Assembly: GCA_025174535.1 (NCBI GenBank)
Contig: JALBUN010000049.1
Location: forward strand, 496,001 to 560,000
DNA: 64,000 bases
Direction: 5' to 3'
Source: Cantharellus purpuraceus
Taxonomy: Eukaryota; Basidiomycota; Agaricomycetes; Cantharellales; Hydnaceae
The notes beneath the pieces are model-generated. The model worked only from the letters and a program-made list of their open reading frames with translations. It was not told where the DNA came from and ran no database searches. The position numbers and the translations under genes are program-made. Shown here in pieces: positions 39,391-51,824 of this stretch. How positions within the stretch are numbered: the stretch's first letter is position 1; each line of letters opens with the position of its first letter.

Positions 39391-39898
39391 TCACGACGTC
39401 TTACACCTCTGTTTAAGGATGGTGTCGTCGAACGGGTCTCCGTATGCTGTCCGTGGCCCACCTGCAGTTAATTTACTATCACTACATTGGAAACGGATAA
39501 TACGCACCTTCTCTAACATATTCCACCACACCTTGATCCACAAGCTCCTCTCTGAATCTCGGAGTTGGCCCACCATGCCCATATGCTTGCGCATCGCGCA
39601 CAGGCGTCCACCATGTACCATTACTGGTACCCATCCATGATTCCTCATCGCGACCGCCATCCCTATCACGCTCCCTTCTTCTCGATTTGCTTTCACGTCC
39701 CTCCCTTCCCTGAAATGCCGACGAAGAAGAAGGGGGCAGGCGTCGTTTCGCCTGGGGTTGGCCGGGTGACTGTTGTGATTGGGAATTGAAAGTAGTGCCT
39801 GCCGTGGAAGGTGTGGGGAGGCCAACATCATCAGGCGAGGGTGACCCCGAACTAGGGGTCGACGGTGAGGGCGAAAGAGCGTCGGGTGGCGAGTTCAT
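39391..39898 (-). CDS. small unrecognised Ser/Pro-rich protein
   Basis: Two exons, 39898-39508 and 39461-39391, with a 46-nt GT-AG intron, give 153 residues. The first third is Ser/Pro-rich (SPSPSTPSSGSPSPDD). A Lys/Arg-rich segment follows (EGRESKSRRRERDRDGGRD), then the more ordered WWTPVRDAQAYGHGGPTPRF and EELVDQGVVEYVRE. The spliced tail is AYGDPFDDTILKQRCKTS. Splicing is supported because the tail reads on in a sensible frame. I do not recognise the family. Its start codon lies 55 bp from that of the SET-TAD3 gene on the other strand, so the two probably share a promoter. It could also be a small nuclear protein; function unknown. Confidence 0.6.
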
Positions 39899-39953
39899 TC
39901 TGGTAGCTGACGCGCTTCAAGTTTGGGCGCTTCCTGGGTTCTCATATTTGTGC
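39899..39953. promoter_or_regulatory. very short divergent promoter
   Basis: Only 55 bp separate the start codons of the small Ser/Pro-rich gene (-) and the SET-TAD3 gene (+). If both starts are right, transcription of each gene must begin here or within the other gene's 5' region. No TATA-like element seen. Confidence 0.45.
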
Positions 39954-41727
39954 ATGCATCCAGCGTCGACGCCACACCTGAATCCGTTTGGATGCGAAAT
40001 CCGCGCCACAGAAGATAAAGGCAGGGGCGTATTTGGTAAGATGCTCAGCTAATTGTCATGACCTCCTGTTCACAGTCTAACTTACGTAGCCACACAGCAA
40101 ATTCTAGCCCAAACCGCCATTGTTATTAGTCCCGTCCTACTTTTCTCTAAAGATGAGTATGAGAAGTACCGAAAACACACTGTCGTAGATCACTGCACCT
40201 TCAAGTGGCGAGATGGAAGGATGGCTCTGGCTTTGGGACTTGGTACGCCCAATCCTGTGACTCAACATGTACCTTCGATGATCTTGATCGCACAGGTTCC
40301 AGGGTCAATATTTAACCACTCATCGACTCCGAACGTATCATACATCCCTGACCCCGAACATGCTTGCATTAGATTCATGACAATGCAGCCAATTGCTCCT
40401 GCGGAAGAGTTGTGCATTTTGTATGGCAGCAATGATAGGTCTGGTACACCAACATCCGATGGGAAGGATGATGAGGATGGGGATGTGTTGGCCCGCTTAG
40501 CTAGTAGCCTGGAGTTGGATCAGGCCATAGACAATCCAGAAGAATTGATCCCCGAAGCAGAACTGCCATTCGAAAGAGTGGCTGTAGGTGAGGATGAAGA
40601 GGAAGTCAATGGTGTAGGAGAGACCGGTATTTTTTTTTATAGTCTCAGGCGACAATATTTGACTTTGGCCTTTAGTGGATGCGTGGGCAGTAGACATCCT
40701 GGACCCGCGGCAAACGGCAGATATGATAGCGTGAGTTTGCCCACGTACTTATATGTCTTTTCTGGCTCATACGAAGAGAGTATATCAGGTGGTTAAAGCT
40801 TGCTGAACTTGAGGATCCAACATTAAAACATGCCAAACATATTCGTAGATGGACAGATTCTGAATCGTGTAGTTGCGTCCCTTTCTTTGTTTTCGACCTC
40901 TATTTGACGTCCTACCTTGGCCAGCTACAAAAACGACTTTGCTTCTTACGCCAGCAGATCGCCCTGCACCCGTCGTTCCCGGTGACCTTACCCCTTACGT
41001 CATCGCTGTGCCACGTTTCCCCGCTCGAACACTGGACCAAGTCAAGGTGAAAGCAAAGATATGGCCAGTATTTTATGAGGCACAACATCACCGAGAAATC
41101 AAAGAGGAAAGCCGCCGGTGGACTCGTGCAACAGTACAGTGGTTTCGTGATGCTGTCGCTGTACTAAGGAAAGAAGCCAAACGTGTACGACTGCTCGGAG
41201 AGGCAAGTTTACTGATCACTTTTGTTCCATGCGCGACCAACGTTGTCCCGCAGATCCCAGTGGTGTCGTACGCACCGGTGCCCCTCGATGCACCCTCTGG
41301 GGTACAGTCGTTTATTGCGCATGACACGCGTGTATCCTTACAACATCCACTCCGACATGCCGTATTTAACCTTGTCAGACTGGTCGGGGATACGATGGCG
41401 CCATTAGAGTTGCCAGATTCCTCACAAAATGGACAAAACTATCTCTTAACATCGCGCACACTCTTTACAACACACGAACCATGCATTGCATGCAGTATGG
41501 CATTGCTTCACTCACGCGTTAAAGAGGTATAAAACACAGTCTACTGTAGTCCCCAGCTTATGGTTTCCCTCCAGATAGTCTATCTATATGCAATGCCCCA
41601 AACCGGTGGATGTGGCGGTTTGACATGTGTTCCAGGGCTAAAGGGGGTAAACCACCGATTCAAATTGTGGAAATGGCGCGGAATACCCGTGGGCGCCGGA
41701 GGGGTTCAAGCTCATGTAGATGCATAA
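39954..41727 (+). CDS. TAD3: SET domain fused to tRNA deaminase subunit Tad3
   Basis: One gene that appears to encode two modules. The N-terminal SET domain runs from MHPASTPHLNPFGCEIRATE and DKGRGVF through AQTAIVISPVLLFSKDEYEK, VVDHCTFKWRDGRMALALGL, SIFNHSSTPNVSYIPDPEH and EELCILYGSN; it keeps the NHS..PN and terminal Tyr motifs of protein-lysine methyltransferases. After an acidic linker (about 40440-40620), the same frame continues into the Tad3 N-terminus: DAWAVDILDPRQTADMIAWL, PYVIAVPRFPARTLDQVKV and WPVFYEAQHHREIKEES. The deaminase fold follows: HPLRHAVFNLVRLVGD, in which Val replaces the catalytic Glu, the zinc motif EPCIACSMALLHSRVKE and GLKGVNHRFKLWKWRGIPVG. Tad3 is the non-catalytic partner of Tad2 in forming inosine at tRNA position 34. 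About seven exons; the intron at 41203-41253 may be GC-AG. Both modules firm; that they form one protein is inferred from a continuous frame. Confidence 0.85.
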
Positions 41728-44700
41728 TGTAAAAATGTCTTAACAACTACCACACCCGTGCGGCAACCTCTCTTGCTGCAAGAACAACTTTGGTTGCAAT
41801 GTTAGAATTTCTATTAACCAGGATTTCAGTGAATACCGAGTCAAAGAGTAGCTGATATAGAGTACTGGTACTGCATAGCTCTCCGTCTAGTGATCAGAAT
41901 TAGGGGTAGTTTATCGGTACACCCTCCACAAGACAGCCAACTGGAAAGGGATTTCATTCTGAATCTTTTAGGCGGATCTCTTCAGCCCAAATTCTATTGC
42001 CGAAGGTTGGTCAAAACCCATTTCCCTGGCCCTTTGTTCTATGAAGGATCTCAACCCACGATCATATAGGTGAGTGTGTAAGCTGGATGTCGAGATCGTG
42101 GCGTCCTTCTTGGGATGATACAGTATTGGTTACTGAGATCATGATGCATCGTGATAATTGAATCTCCGCCATCATGGTTGCAGATATCTCCACAACATAC
42201 AAAGCTACAGCAGGCTCACCGGTCCCCCCTCAATTGCTCAAGCGCTCTAAATGGGTGGTAAAATTTCATCAAGATCTTCGTTTCTGAAGCTATCTTCATG
42301 AAATGTTCTCCGAACAACCCATATAGTCAATTCATATGGGTCCGACTCTATAGGCTTTGTCAACCAATTGACAAAATGGAGGACTCCACACCTTGCATGT
42401 CTCGAAAGCCCCTTAAATTTCAAATTAATACCTCCCCGTTAACACCCTCTTTATACTGATTCCATCTACCCCTTCAAGTGAATGAGGATGACATGCCAGA
42501 ACACGCCGTTATTGCCTCTGCACAACCATGTCATCCCCAACTCAAACAATTGATGTACACCGCACAGTAGGTTACTTCTTTCAGCTCACGACAAATTCTA
42601 TCAATTCTGTATGCGAAATACAGAACTGTTAGAGTCACGCCGTTTGCGTTCCTACTACGCAATTCGAGATCCCAGCGCACCGAATCCAACGCTCGGTTAA
42701 CCTCGCCATTGGCACCCGGGCAATCTGTGTCATAACCACGACCGCCTTACAAGATATCTGCTCATCGTGTGCGAGCACATCTGCGCAAGTAACAAAAAGG
42801 GAATGCATCTAAGCTCTGAGTCGACGCATATCAAACAGCAGAAGACTCACTGCGGGTCGTAATAGTCCCATAATCAGCACTTGTGGCTCGGTGTCTGGTT
42901 GTTATGGATCATGGAGATAAGGTCGCACGAAGAGGGTGCCTCCTGATATGATCAGTCATACAAACGTTGGCTACGAGTAAAAATGAACAAGTACCATTTC
43001 AGACGACATCGCTTATTTCTCAGATGTCTTTACTTCTTCTTCATTTCCTCCCGAGCAGAGGTCCGATTTCATGACACTAGACAGCGCGCCGATTACAACG
43101 CCAAATGGAATGCACACAGCGCTCTTAAAACGCCTCCCCTCTCCACCTAACGTGCATAACAACTTACACAACTCCAAGACGTCGTAGGTTCACGCGAATG
43201 CCCTACCCTGGTTGCTGCCCGTGATATTGAAACACTTCGCTTGCATTTTTGTCGGCGAAAGAATGTTGCAAAGGCTGTAGCTTGTGTCCCAAATTCTCTT
43301 CTGCATGTCTCATTTCATAAACGATCATTCGCTACCCCTAGACGGAGCATCCCAGTGCTGATCTGTACCCGGTCCGGGGCCACCGACACACCATATGCGC
43401 ATGGTCGTGCATAGCTCCCAGCCTGGGCAAATTCAGCTGCTTCTGAAGGAAGACAAAGTTTGTGTTGACAGCGCTTTCGAATCCTTAATGACGAACTCTC
43501 GGCCGACTCTTCACAAAAAGCGGTGTTCCATGGCAGCGATTACGATGTATTTACCCGATGCCATCGACTTCTGCCTTCATAGCACCCTATGGCTCTACCT
43601 GTCAATGACGGTAGTGTCAGCATCCCAACATCAACCGCCAGTACACGGACAAGTGATGACCTTCGCTGTCGTCCTTCCTAGAACCAATATCACCTGATAC
43701 AGGCCCTCAGGCACAGAGCGACGACCGCTTCTCTTTCATATCCCAAACAAGCTGGCCCTTGTTGATACTCCTGTCCTACGCTGGCAGAAAACGCGATTGC
43801 CCAGACTGGAGACACTACACCTGCTCCGTCCGTGATAATAATCATCAAGCTACTATTCACTAAAATCACTTGACGTCGCACCATCACTCATCTTGGCATT
43901 AGCACAGGAACAACCGCTGGAGGACTACAGGGAGGGAACTGGGCTGTAAGCTCATCAGTGAGGCCGTCAGAAGACTCGGGGTCGGCTGGCCTTTTGCGAG
44001 TGAAAGTTAGGGGAGGAGGGAGTCACCATGATGTGAAGCGATAGATGGTATATCTACCTACTTATTGTCACATGGACAGGTTCCCGCATCTTGGGCATAG
44101 GTATCCTTAGCCAGTCGTAGATGTCGAGATTGACGGTGGAAGATTCACCGTGAGTACCGCATGGTCTAAGATGTCTGTTACATGCCACACATGATATTGA
44201 TACGCTCGTCCTTGTCTGGATTCGTTATTGTAATTGAGAAGCTTCAAATGTGTACCAGTATACGATAATCGGGAATGCGCTTACGCGAAAGGGGACTGCG
44301 CTTGAGCAGCGTAGAAGCGAATATAATACATCTAGATTCGAGCGTTGTCCGCTTCGTCAATTGAATTCAATCTAGCGCGCGCTGTATTTAGGGCAGCACT
44401 AGACGAGCGGATTACTCACGGGCCAGTGAAGTCTAGCCATAGCCTTTTATATGGCGTGATCACTGTGAAGAACTGTAGATGCGAAACTGCCGCGCTCGGT
44501 GTTTGGCACTAGCTAGTTGGGCGTGTACGGCTGATTTTAATGCACGTATGTTGTTGATAAGTGAACTTCATGATAAGCTATAGACGGTTAGCAGTAGTAG
44601 TTACCCAGACGGTCAATGGAATACTCATAATCCACCCCTATCTACCGGAATGATTCTGCACGCACCGAAAATACACCGATACCTACAGTCCTACCGCCGA

Positions 44701-45227
44701 GGCCCTGTGCAACCGGGTGCGCTTCACCCATTGCCCGCCTTGTTCTGGCAACTGCCTCCCTATCCAGTCGAGCGAAGTTGAAGGTACTTTGTGCATCTGG
44801 CTACTGATAGTTAACTTTTTGTTGCCGCTAAGGGCCTGCTAGAATAGGGCCGATCTCACGCGTACAAGGATGACCTGAATTCAGATTGTGTAAGTTATTC
44901 CAACTAATTTAAATTAGGGTGCATTCTGATTTGAACTGGACGTTGGAGCGCTCACTGCCGCGGCACGTCAGGCGCCGTGGCGTTGGCTGAGCTGGAAAAA
45001 AATGCACAGCGGGGAGCTATGTTAACCGATAGTTACAATATGAAACGTTTGAAATAGGGCGGAAGTACTTAAATGCCAGGTCCGCGTGCAGGCATTCTCG
45101 CTCCTTCCCTGTCCTTCACCCTCCCCTGCGAAGAAGGTTGGCCCGCCGCTTCAGCTACTAGGTTGAACCCCGAGTACTTTTTCCTTATAGACCTCGCGGG
45201 AGTCGCTCCTTTACGAAACGTTACGAA
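41728..45227. other. 3.5-kb gap without a recognisable gene
   Basis: The longest gene-free stretch in the window. It has only sparse short ORFs (43395-43697 is the longest) with no family features. I see no transposase, reverse transcriptase, terminal repeats or long tandem repeats. The last few hundred bases include the upstream region of the first MFS gene, with CT-rich tracts at 45090-45130. Confidence 0.5.
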
Positions 45228-47313
45228 ATGAGCAACTACGGTGCTACTAAACGTGTTAGATGTCCCAGTTTCGAACGATGCTCGGATTGCTCAGAATGCA
45301 CTCTCGATGAGCCCACTGGTAGTGACCACGGTTCCGTGGGTTCAGAAACTAGTACCCTTCTACAAGGCGAGGAGAGTGGCAGACCCACCCCGCTGCCAAA
45401 ATTGCAAGTCGCTGCACTCTTGCTAGTCTTCCTCCCAGAATCAGTGGCTTCTACACTCATTTATCCCTTCATTGTTCAAGTAAGCGAGCACGGTGTTATA
45501 TGGCCCTAAATGCTGATGCATCCTCATAAGCTTGTAATTAGTCTCGGTGTTGCGAAAGGTAACCCGGCGACTGTGGGATACTATTCTGGTCTCATTGTTA
45601 GTGATCTTTCTGACCTGCACGCGTCTTCCTTACGCCCTTTCGACTCCATCCCAGGAGTCATGTTTTTTTGCTACAGAAGCCATCTTTGTCTTCTTCTGGG
45701 CGCGTATTTCGGATAAAGTTGGCCGAAAACCTGTTATTCTATTCGGTTCAATGGGTCTCATTCTCGCATTGACATGCTTTGGTTATTCAAAAACGCTCTT
45801 TGGCGTAATGGCCAGCCGGGCCTTGCAAGGCATGTATAGCAAGTTTGAATGTTCTTTTAGACAGTCGGCTGACGATCCTTCAGGTGCATTAAATGGCAAT
45901 ACTGGTGTTGTTAGAGCGATGTTGTCTGAGGCAGGTCAAAGCTGACAATTGATTCCACAGTTGAATTAAATATTTGTACAGGTCACTGATGCATCAAATA
46001 GAGCACAGGCATTCGCCTTCATGCCTCTCATGTATGTTTCACTACCGCATCTACTCGTTATTTGTCTAATAGTTGCCTCGTAGTTGGGCTGGGGGCTCTG
46101 CACTAGGGTCAGCTTCAAATCCTTGTCTGTTTCAAGTCTACTGACAGCATATATGCAGCCCTCTTGGTGGTGGCATGCTTGCTAACCCCGCTGATCGCTT
46201 TCCTCAGTGGTTCGATAATGACTTTTGGCGCAATTACCCATATTTACTGCCATGCCTAGCGGCTGGATCACTTTCTTTAACATCGTTTGTCTGCACGTTG
46301 TTGTTCGTCAAGGAGGCGAGTGCACTATCTTGTTCTTGTCGCACGTCTCGTCTGAGCCATGCCACTTTTTATAGACGCGTGTCGTGGCAAACGGTCTCTT
46401 ATCCAAACTCACAGGCAAAAAAAACCATACATCTTATGGCACGATATCACACGAACCCATCTCCCCCACGCACAAATACCCCTCCGGAACTCCCGCCGCG
46501 CAATCCAAACTTTCCGATCTCTTCACCGGGCGTCTTATAGGTGTATTCGTGAACCACACGCTCGTATCCATGCTCGACCACGCCTACATTGCGCTCCTCG
46601 CCATATACCTCGCTACCCCCATCGCCTCTGGCGGACTTGGCCTCGAGGCCTCACAGATCGGTCTCATCATCGGCTTGACGGGCCTTGTCCACGGCCTCGT
46701 GCAAAGCGTGTGCTTCACGCCGCTATATAACACTTTCGATCCGAAGAAGCTGTTCGCATGCTGTATGGCGGTGAACATTCCTTGGTATGCCTTTTTCCCG
46801 TGCATCAATGCGATGGCGAGGGCGCATGGGATATCCTACCCTGGAGTGTGGATACTTTTGATCGTGCAGCTGACGTTGCTCCTCCCGAGTTATACTGCGT
46901 TCAGTGCGTGACTTTGTATTTGATACCCGCGCTCTAGGACCGGAAGACTGACTGTTTTCGTTGCTTCTGCAGGTGCAATGTTCATCTTCGTCTCGTGCGC
47001 TTCACCCACGCCAGCGCTGCTTGGGACTACAAACGGCTTTGCCCAAACAGTGTTCTCATCGATGGGTGCTATCGTTCCCGCGGGCGTCACTGTACGTCAC
47101 CCCACCCTCTCTGCTATATGTCAGTGTTCTTGATAAATCCCACAGGCTCTGTTCGCCATATCCATCCAGTACAACGTCCTAGGCGGTAACCTCGTATACG
47201 TCACTTTGAGCAGTCTAGGTGCTGTAAGCGTGCTCGCTAGTATTTTCCTGCTGCCTGAAAAGCCGGGTGAGGAGGAGTCACCGCGGGGAGCGAATAGAGA
47301 GATCGAAGGTTGA
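45228..47313 (+). CDS. MFS transporter, tandem copy 1
   Basis: Major facilitator superfamily transporter of the DHA1/multidrug-resistance-like type common in basidiomycetes; 12 membrane helices are expected; the substrate is unknown. The N-terminal cytosolic part is Cys/Ser-rich (MSNYGATKRVRCPSF) and leads to PTPLPKLQVAALLLVFLPES. Exons then give LVISLGVAKGNPATVGYYSG and FATEAIFVFFWARISDKVGR, with the A-motif DKVGRKPVILFGS, FGVMASRALQG, ALNGNTGVVRAMLSE, DASNRAQAFAFMP, LGGGMLANPADRFPQWFDND and YPYLLPCLAAGSLSLTSFV. The C-terminal half has MLDHAYIALLAIYLATPIAS, LGLEASQIGLIIGLTGLVHG, ALLGTTNGFAQTVFSSMGA and FLLPEKPGEEES. Stop at 47313. Three of its introns begin with GC (45830-45883, 45931-45981, 46316-46374); the last one must be spliced to keep the frame. 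Intact gene, about 70% like its neighbour by eye. Confidence 0.88.
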
Positions 47314-48290
47314 GGTGGTACATAAGATCTAGGACGATCTGCTATCATACTAACGCATATTTGCATTTTGCATTTTTCTTGAGTTTTGCTTTATACTGCA
47401 GGTTGGTGTCCATATTGTTATATGGGTTACGGTATATGTATCGCATGAACTGCTCTCTTTCCCTTTGCCATGTTCAAGAGTGTTGACTCGTAAGCTAGCT
47501 ATGCCAGTCCTATTAAAGCTATGATGGGGCGTAGCTGCTCGGCGCTCCAGACTACTCTACTTTGGGTTAATGGCACTTTAGGCTACAGTGTAGCATCAAA
47601 AAGCCGAGTGAATATGCATAGCTTATTCCCTTCTGACTCTGTTTTGTTTGCTGGACTGATCAGTAGTGTCTGGAACCAAATCAGCATTGACGATAACTGT
47701 TCTATCTAGTTATCTTTCTGTGATTCAGGCCTGTTGTCAGGCGATCCGTCCAAGACTCGTGCATGGCACTTCCGCTCATACAAATGAACTGGATGAACCG
47801 CATCGATCGAAGCGAGAATTAGAAGACTTGTGATATTCGATGTAGAAGGCCAGCGGATATTTCCACGACTACGTGCGCTTGCGATCGACGAAGTTTCCGA
47901 TGCAAGTCCTAATCTTAATACAGGAGAACCTACCCATTGACCAGACGCACTCACCGTACTCGCCCGCTTTATTCTGTCCTCGTCGCTATAAGCACCAGCG
48001 TGATGATTAATTAATTAATCAAAATCAATTGAGCAGACCTTGCGTGGATGAGTGAGTTAGCGCTGGGGGCGCGATCTGAGTTTGAAAAGAGACCCTACAA
48101 GTCTAGAAACCGAGTTGACAGATTTACTGGTAGTTGGATATATAGTGAACATGTCCAACGTGGATAACGCCAGATCTGCGGTTTATCCCGACTAAACGCC
48201 TTTCCTTCGCCCTCCGCTGCCAAGGTTTGCTTGCTTCAGCTACCATCGCTAGTTCTTCGCTGGGGTCGCTCCTTTGCTCTCAATTTTGAT
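47314..48290. other. spacer between the two MFS copies
   Basis: No supported gene. Contains the 3' flank of copy 1 and the upstream region of copy 2. The last 80 bases share short stretches (CTTCAGCTA, GTCGCTCCTTT) with the region before copy 1, consistent with duplication of promoter plus gene. ATTAATTAATTAATC at 48006-48020 is a short palindromic A/T run. Confidence 0.55.
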
Positions 48291-50366
48291 ATGAACAACT
48301 GTGGTGCTGCCAACCGTGCCACAAGTGCAACCCGCGATAGATGCCCGTGCTCAGAATGCGCCCTTGACTATGCCAGTGATCCTGTCGGTGCGGTCATGGA
48401 AACCACCGCACTTTTACAAGGCGAGGAGAGCAGCAAGCCCACCCCACTGCCAAAGAAGCAAGTCGCTGCACTCTTGCTCGTCTTTCTCCCGGAATCAGTG
48501 ACCTCTACGCTCATCTATCCCTTTATTGTCCAAGTAAGTAGGACGTCGCGCGGAGTTAGAACGACTTCCATTGCTGAATAATTTGGCAAGCTCGTAGTCA
48601 GCCTAGGCGTTGCTAAAGGCGACCCGGCCACCGTGGGGTACTATTCAGGTCTCATTGTCAGTGACTCCCCACATCATGTGTCTTCTCACCACATCATGTG
48701 CCGCCATCATTACAGGAATCATGCTTCTTCGCTACAGAAGCCATCTTTGTCTTCTTCTGGGCTCGCGTCTCGGATAAGATTGGCAGGAAACCTGTCATCT
48801 TATTCGGCTCATTAGGTCTTACTGCTGCGCTGACATGTTTTGGATTTTCAAAAACACTCTTTGGCGTGCTGGCCAGCCGGGCTTTGCAAGGTAGACACGA
48901 CTTGTTCACCTGGAGATCGTTGGGCTGAAGATCCCGCAGGTGCATTAAACGGCAATACTGGTGTTGTTAGAGCGATGTTATCTGAGGCAAGTTATTGTTG
49001 AGATTACAGTAATCCCACAACAATTCTTGCACAGGTTACCGATGCATCAAATAGGGCACAAGCATTTTCTTTTATGCCTATCATGCAAGTTTCATCCGCG
49101 ACATTCGCCTTTTAGTCTTCTAACCCTTTACCCACAGTTGGGCTGGAGGTTCCACACTAGGGTCAGCCTCGCGTCTTCACCTGTTTGGGTTTGTTGACAG
49201 CATATATGCAGCCCCCTTGGTGGTGGCATGCTCGTCAATCCCGCTGATCGTTTCCCGCGCTGGTTCGGTAATGACTTTTGGCGCCACTACCCGTATTTAC
49301 TGCCCTGCCTGGCTGTCGGATCACTCTCCTTGACATCATTCACCTTCACATTGTTCTGCATCAAAGAGGCCAGTACACTATCTCGTTCTTGCCGAGCATT
49401 CCATCTGAACTCACACCATTTCTGCCAGACGCACCCCGTAGCGTCCGGTCTTTTATCCAAGCTCAAGAAACCACTGCGTGCGTCCTACGGTACGATACCA
49501 CAGGACCCGGTCAGCCTACCCGTCAACCGGTCCGCGTCCCCCACTGAGCAATCCAAACTTTCCGAACTCTTGACGCGACGTCTCGTAGGTGTATTTGTGA
49601 ATCACGCGTGCCTCGCTGTCCTCGACCACGCCTACATCGCACTCCTAGCCATATTCCTCGCCACACCCATCACGTCCGGTGGACTGGGCCTCAATGCCTC
49701 GCAGATCGGGCTTATCCTTGGCATGACGGGGCTAGTGCACGGCGTCGTGCAGACCATGTGCTTCGCGCCGCTGTATAGGACGTTCGACCCGAAGAAACTG
49801 TACACGTGTTGTATCGCGAGTACGATCCCCGTGTATGCGAGTTTCCCGATTATCAATATGATGGCGAGGACACGTGGGCTGTCGTATCCTGGGGTGTGGC
49901 TGCTTTTGATCCTGCAGCTGCTGTTGCAGCTCCCAATGTATACTGCGTTCAGTGCGTCACTTTGTGTATCTTGATTACCGTATCAGGGAGAGATGACGCT
50001 GCGATTTGTCATCTCTTTTACAGGTGCGATGTTCATATTCGTCTCGTGTTCCTCGCCTACGCCAGCGCTGCTCGGGACCACAAATGGCCTGGCCCAAACG
50101 ATTTTCTCATCTATGGGTGCCATCGGCCCTTCTGGCGTCACCGTACGTCGTCCTTCCCTTTTCCCCCCCTCTTGCTCTGACGCATGCTACGTCTCTACTC
50201 AACGCCACAGTCACTATTTGCTGCCTCCGTCGAGCATAACCTCTTAGGCGGCCACCTGGTATACGTCTTCATGTGCAGTTTAGGTGTCTCGGCCGTGCTC
50301 GTGAGCATATTTTTGCTCCCTGAGAAGCCGGGTGAGGAGGAGACGCCACAGCTGGCTACTGAGTGA
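48291..50366 (+). CDS. MFS transporter, tandem copy 2
   Basis: Paralogue of the transporter at 45228-47313, same orientation, with the same exon plan. It starts at 48291 with MNNCGAANRATSATRDR, then PTPLPKKQVAALLLVFLPES, LVSLGVAKGDPATVGYYSG-like exon 2 and the helix-2/3 motif SDKIGRKPVILFGS. LTCFGFSKTLFGVLASRALQ and ALNGNTGVVRAMLSE follow. The long exon at 49228-49974 covers LVNPADRFPRWFGNDFWRHY, VLDHAYIALLAIFLATPITS, LGLNASQIGLILGMTGLVHG and GLSYPGVWLLLILQLLLQLP. The end is FIFVSCSSPTPALLGTTNGL, then FLLPEKPGEEETPQLATE. Introns at 48987-49034 and 49369-49428 start with GC; the matching intron of the first 45830 type here starts with GT (GTAGAC). Intact. Substrate unknown; likely arose by tandem duplication and diverged mainly in the N-terminus and loops. 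Confidence 0.88.
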
Positions 50367-51824
50367 ATCGTGGGTACGTGAAATGGGGAGTTTGGTTTAC
50401 TGGGTCTTTTGTTTTTCTTGAGTAGAGCAACGTCCTCGTTTTTTTCTTTCTCCTTTGGTCGTTCATGCATAGAATATTAAGAGTCAATTAAATACCCTCA
50501 CCAATCTGTGGCGATGTTGATGCAGAAGGAGGGACGGGTGGAACGACTATGAACAGGCATCATATACATTCACGGTTCGACAACTGAATGGCATTCAGAC
50601 CTGACTGCCCTGATAGGTCGCCGTCTTTAAAAGTCTTCTTGCAGCTCACATAAAAATTAGGCGGGTGGGAGCGGGCCTTACTTCTTCGATGGCAAAGGCG
50701 TCACTCACCTGAGCGTCTAACGTGCCGACATGCTTTATACCGACACCCCACACCCGAGACACACAGGCTGGGGGTAAAGAAGATAGCTGTGGTAACCAGG
50801 AAATTCAAAGCATAGCCTGATCTGGTCATCAAACTCATAGCAGTGTTGGTGATTTATGCAAGAGTCGCAGAAGTAGCGACAAGTGACAGCAGAGGAGTGC
50901 CCCATGCCGGTTGTGAGCTCTAATGAAGATTAGGGTGTCGACTCTGAGGGCTGTAGACACAAGATTCAAGAGAGCCACGAGGAGGATAGACCTTGAGACA
51001 GCCATAGCTATGTCGTGGTAGAGCACCGACGTGAACACCAGTTTCTCACCATGGAGACGAAGCTTTAGGTGTTTCTGTAGCCCTAGACGGGCCGGACTGA
51101 CGGAAGAGGAACATGGCGTCTGCAGCCATCGAGGTGCTCAAGATCCGACTGTAACTATGACTTGTGGACGCTGGAGATGCCACGGGAGAAGCACTCTATA
51201 GCCTAGAATGTGTAGTTAAAACGATAGGACGCTGAGTGCGGAAGGCCTTGGTGCTCTGGAACAAGTGACTTCCGGTGCGCGTGGGAGGTCATGCAGTAAC
51301 AACAGCTGCCAGTGGCCACGTCACAGCTTAGGCACACTGCGCAGACGGCCCCCTGCCAGTGGAGCGAACATGGCACAAGATAACCTAGAGAGAGAAGGGT
51401 GGGGGACTCTAACAAAGTAGGATGCAATGTGATTTTGGCAGACGGAACGTTTGGTCAATAAGAAGCCGGTGGGTGGGAGTGGCGGTGCACCGAAAGGCGA
51501 CGGAGGCCCGCAAACGTAGGATGGCCGACAGGTACGCAGCTCGACGTTGAGCTGAGTGCACCGCCGAGGAGCTCATCGTGGTCGCCGTGTAGCTCGATGC
51601 CGACGACGGCGTGGATCTAGGAGCCTCTTTTGAGGACGCTGCGCGACGACGACGGTGGGGAGGATGGCCGTCAGAATTCCGTGATAAATTTCTTGCGGGA
51701 GCGGAGGCACATTTGGCCGTGAAGGAGACAAAACAGGGGAAGGCTATATTGTGAATCACATGCAAAATGGCAAGACTATTAAACTGGACGCTGTGTAATA
51801 TGGCGAGTCATCGTTGTTGCACCC
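50367..51824. other. intergenic, no supported gene
   Basis: Flank of the second MFS gene and the promoter region of isocitrate lyase. A minus-strand ORF at 51409-51765 (118 codons) is Ser/Arg-rich and shows no family features; I do not call it. No repeats seen. Confidence 0.5.

Noticed and set aside
51409..51765. 118-codon minus-strand ORF before isocitrate lyase
   Set aside because: Ser/Arg-rich with no motif; probably a chance ORF in a GC-rich promoter region.
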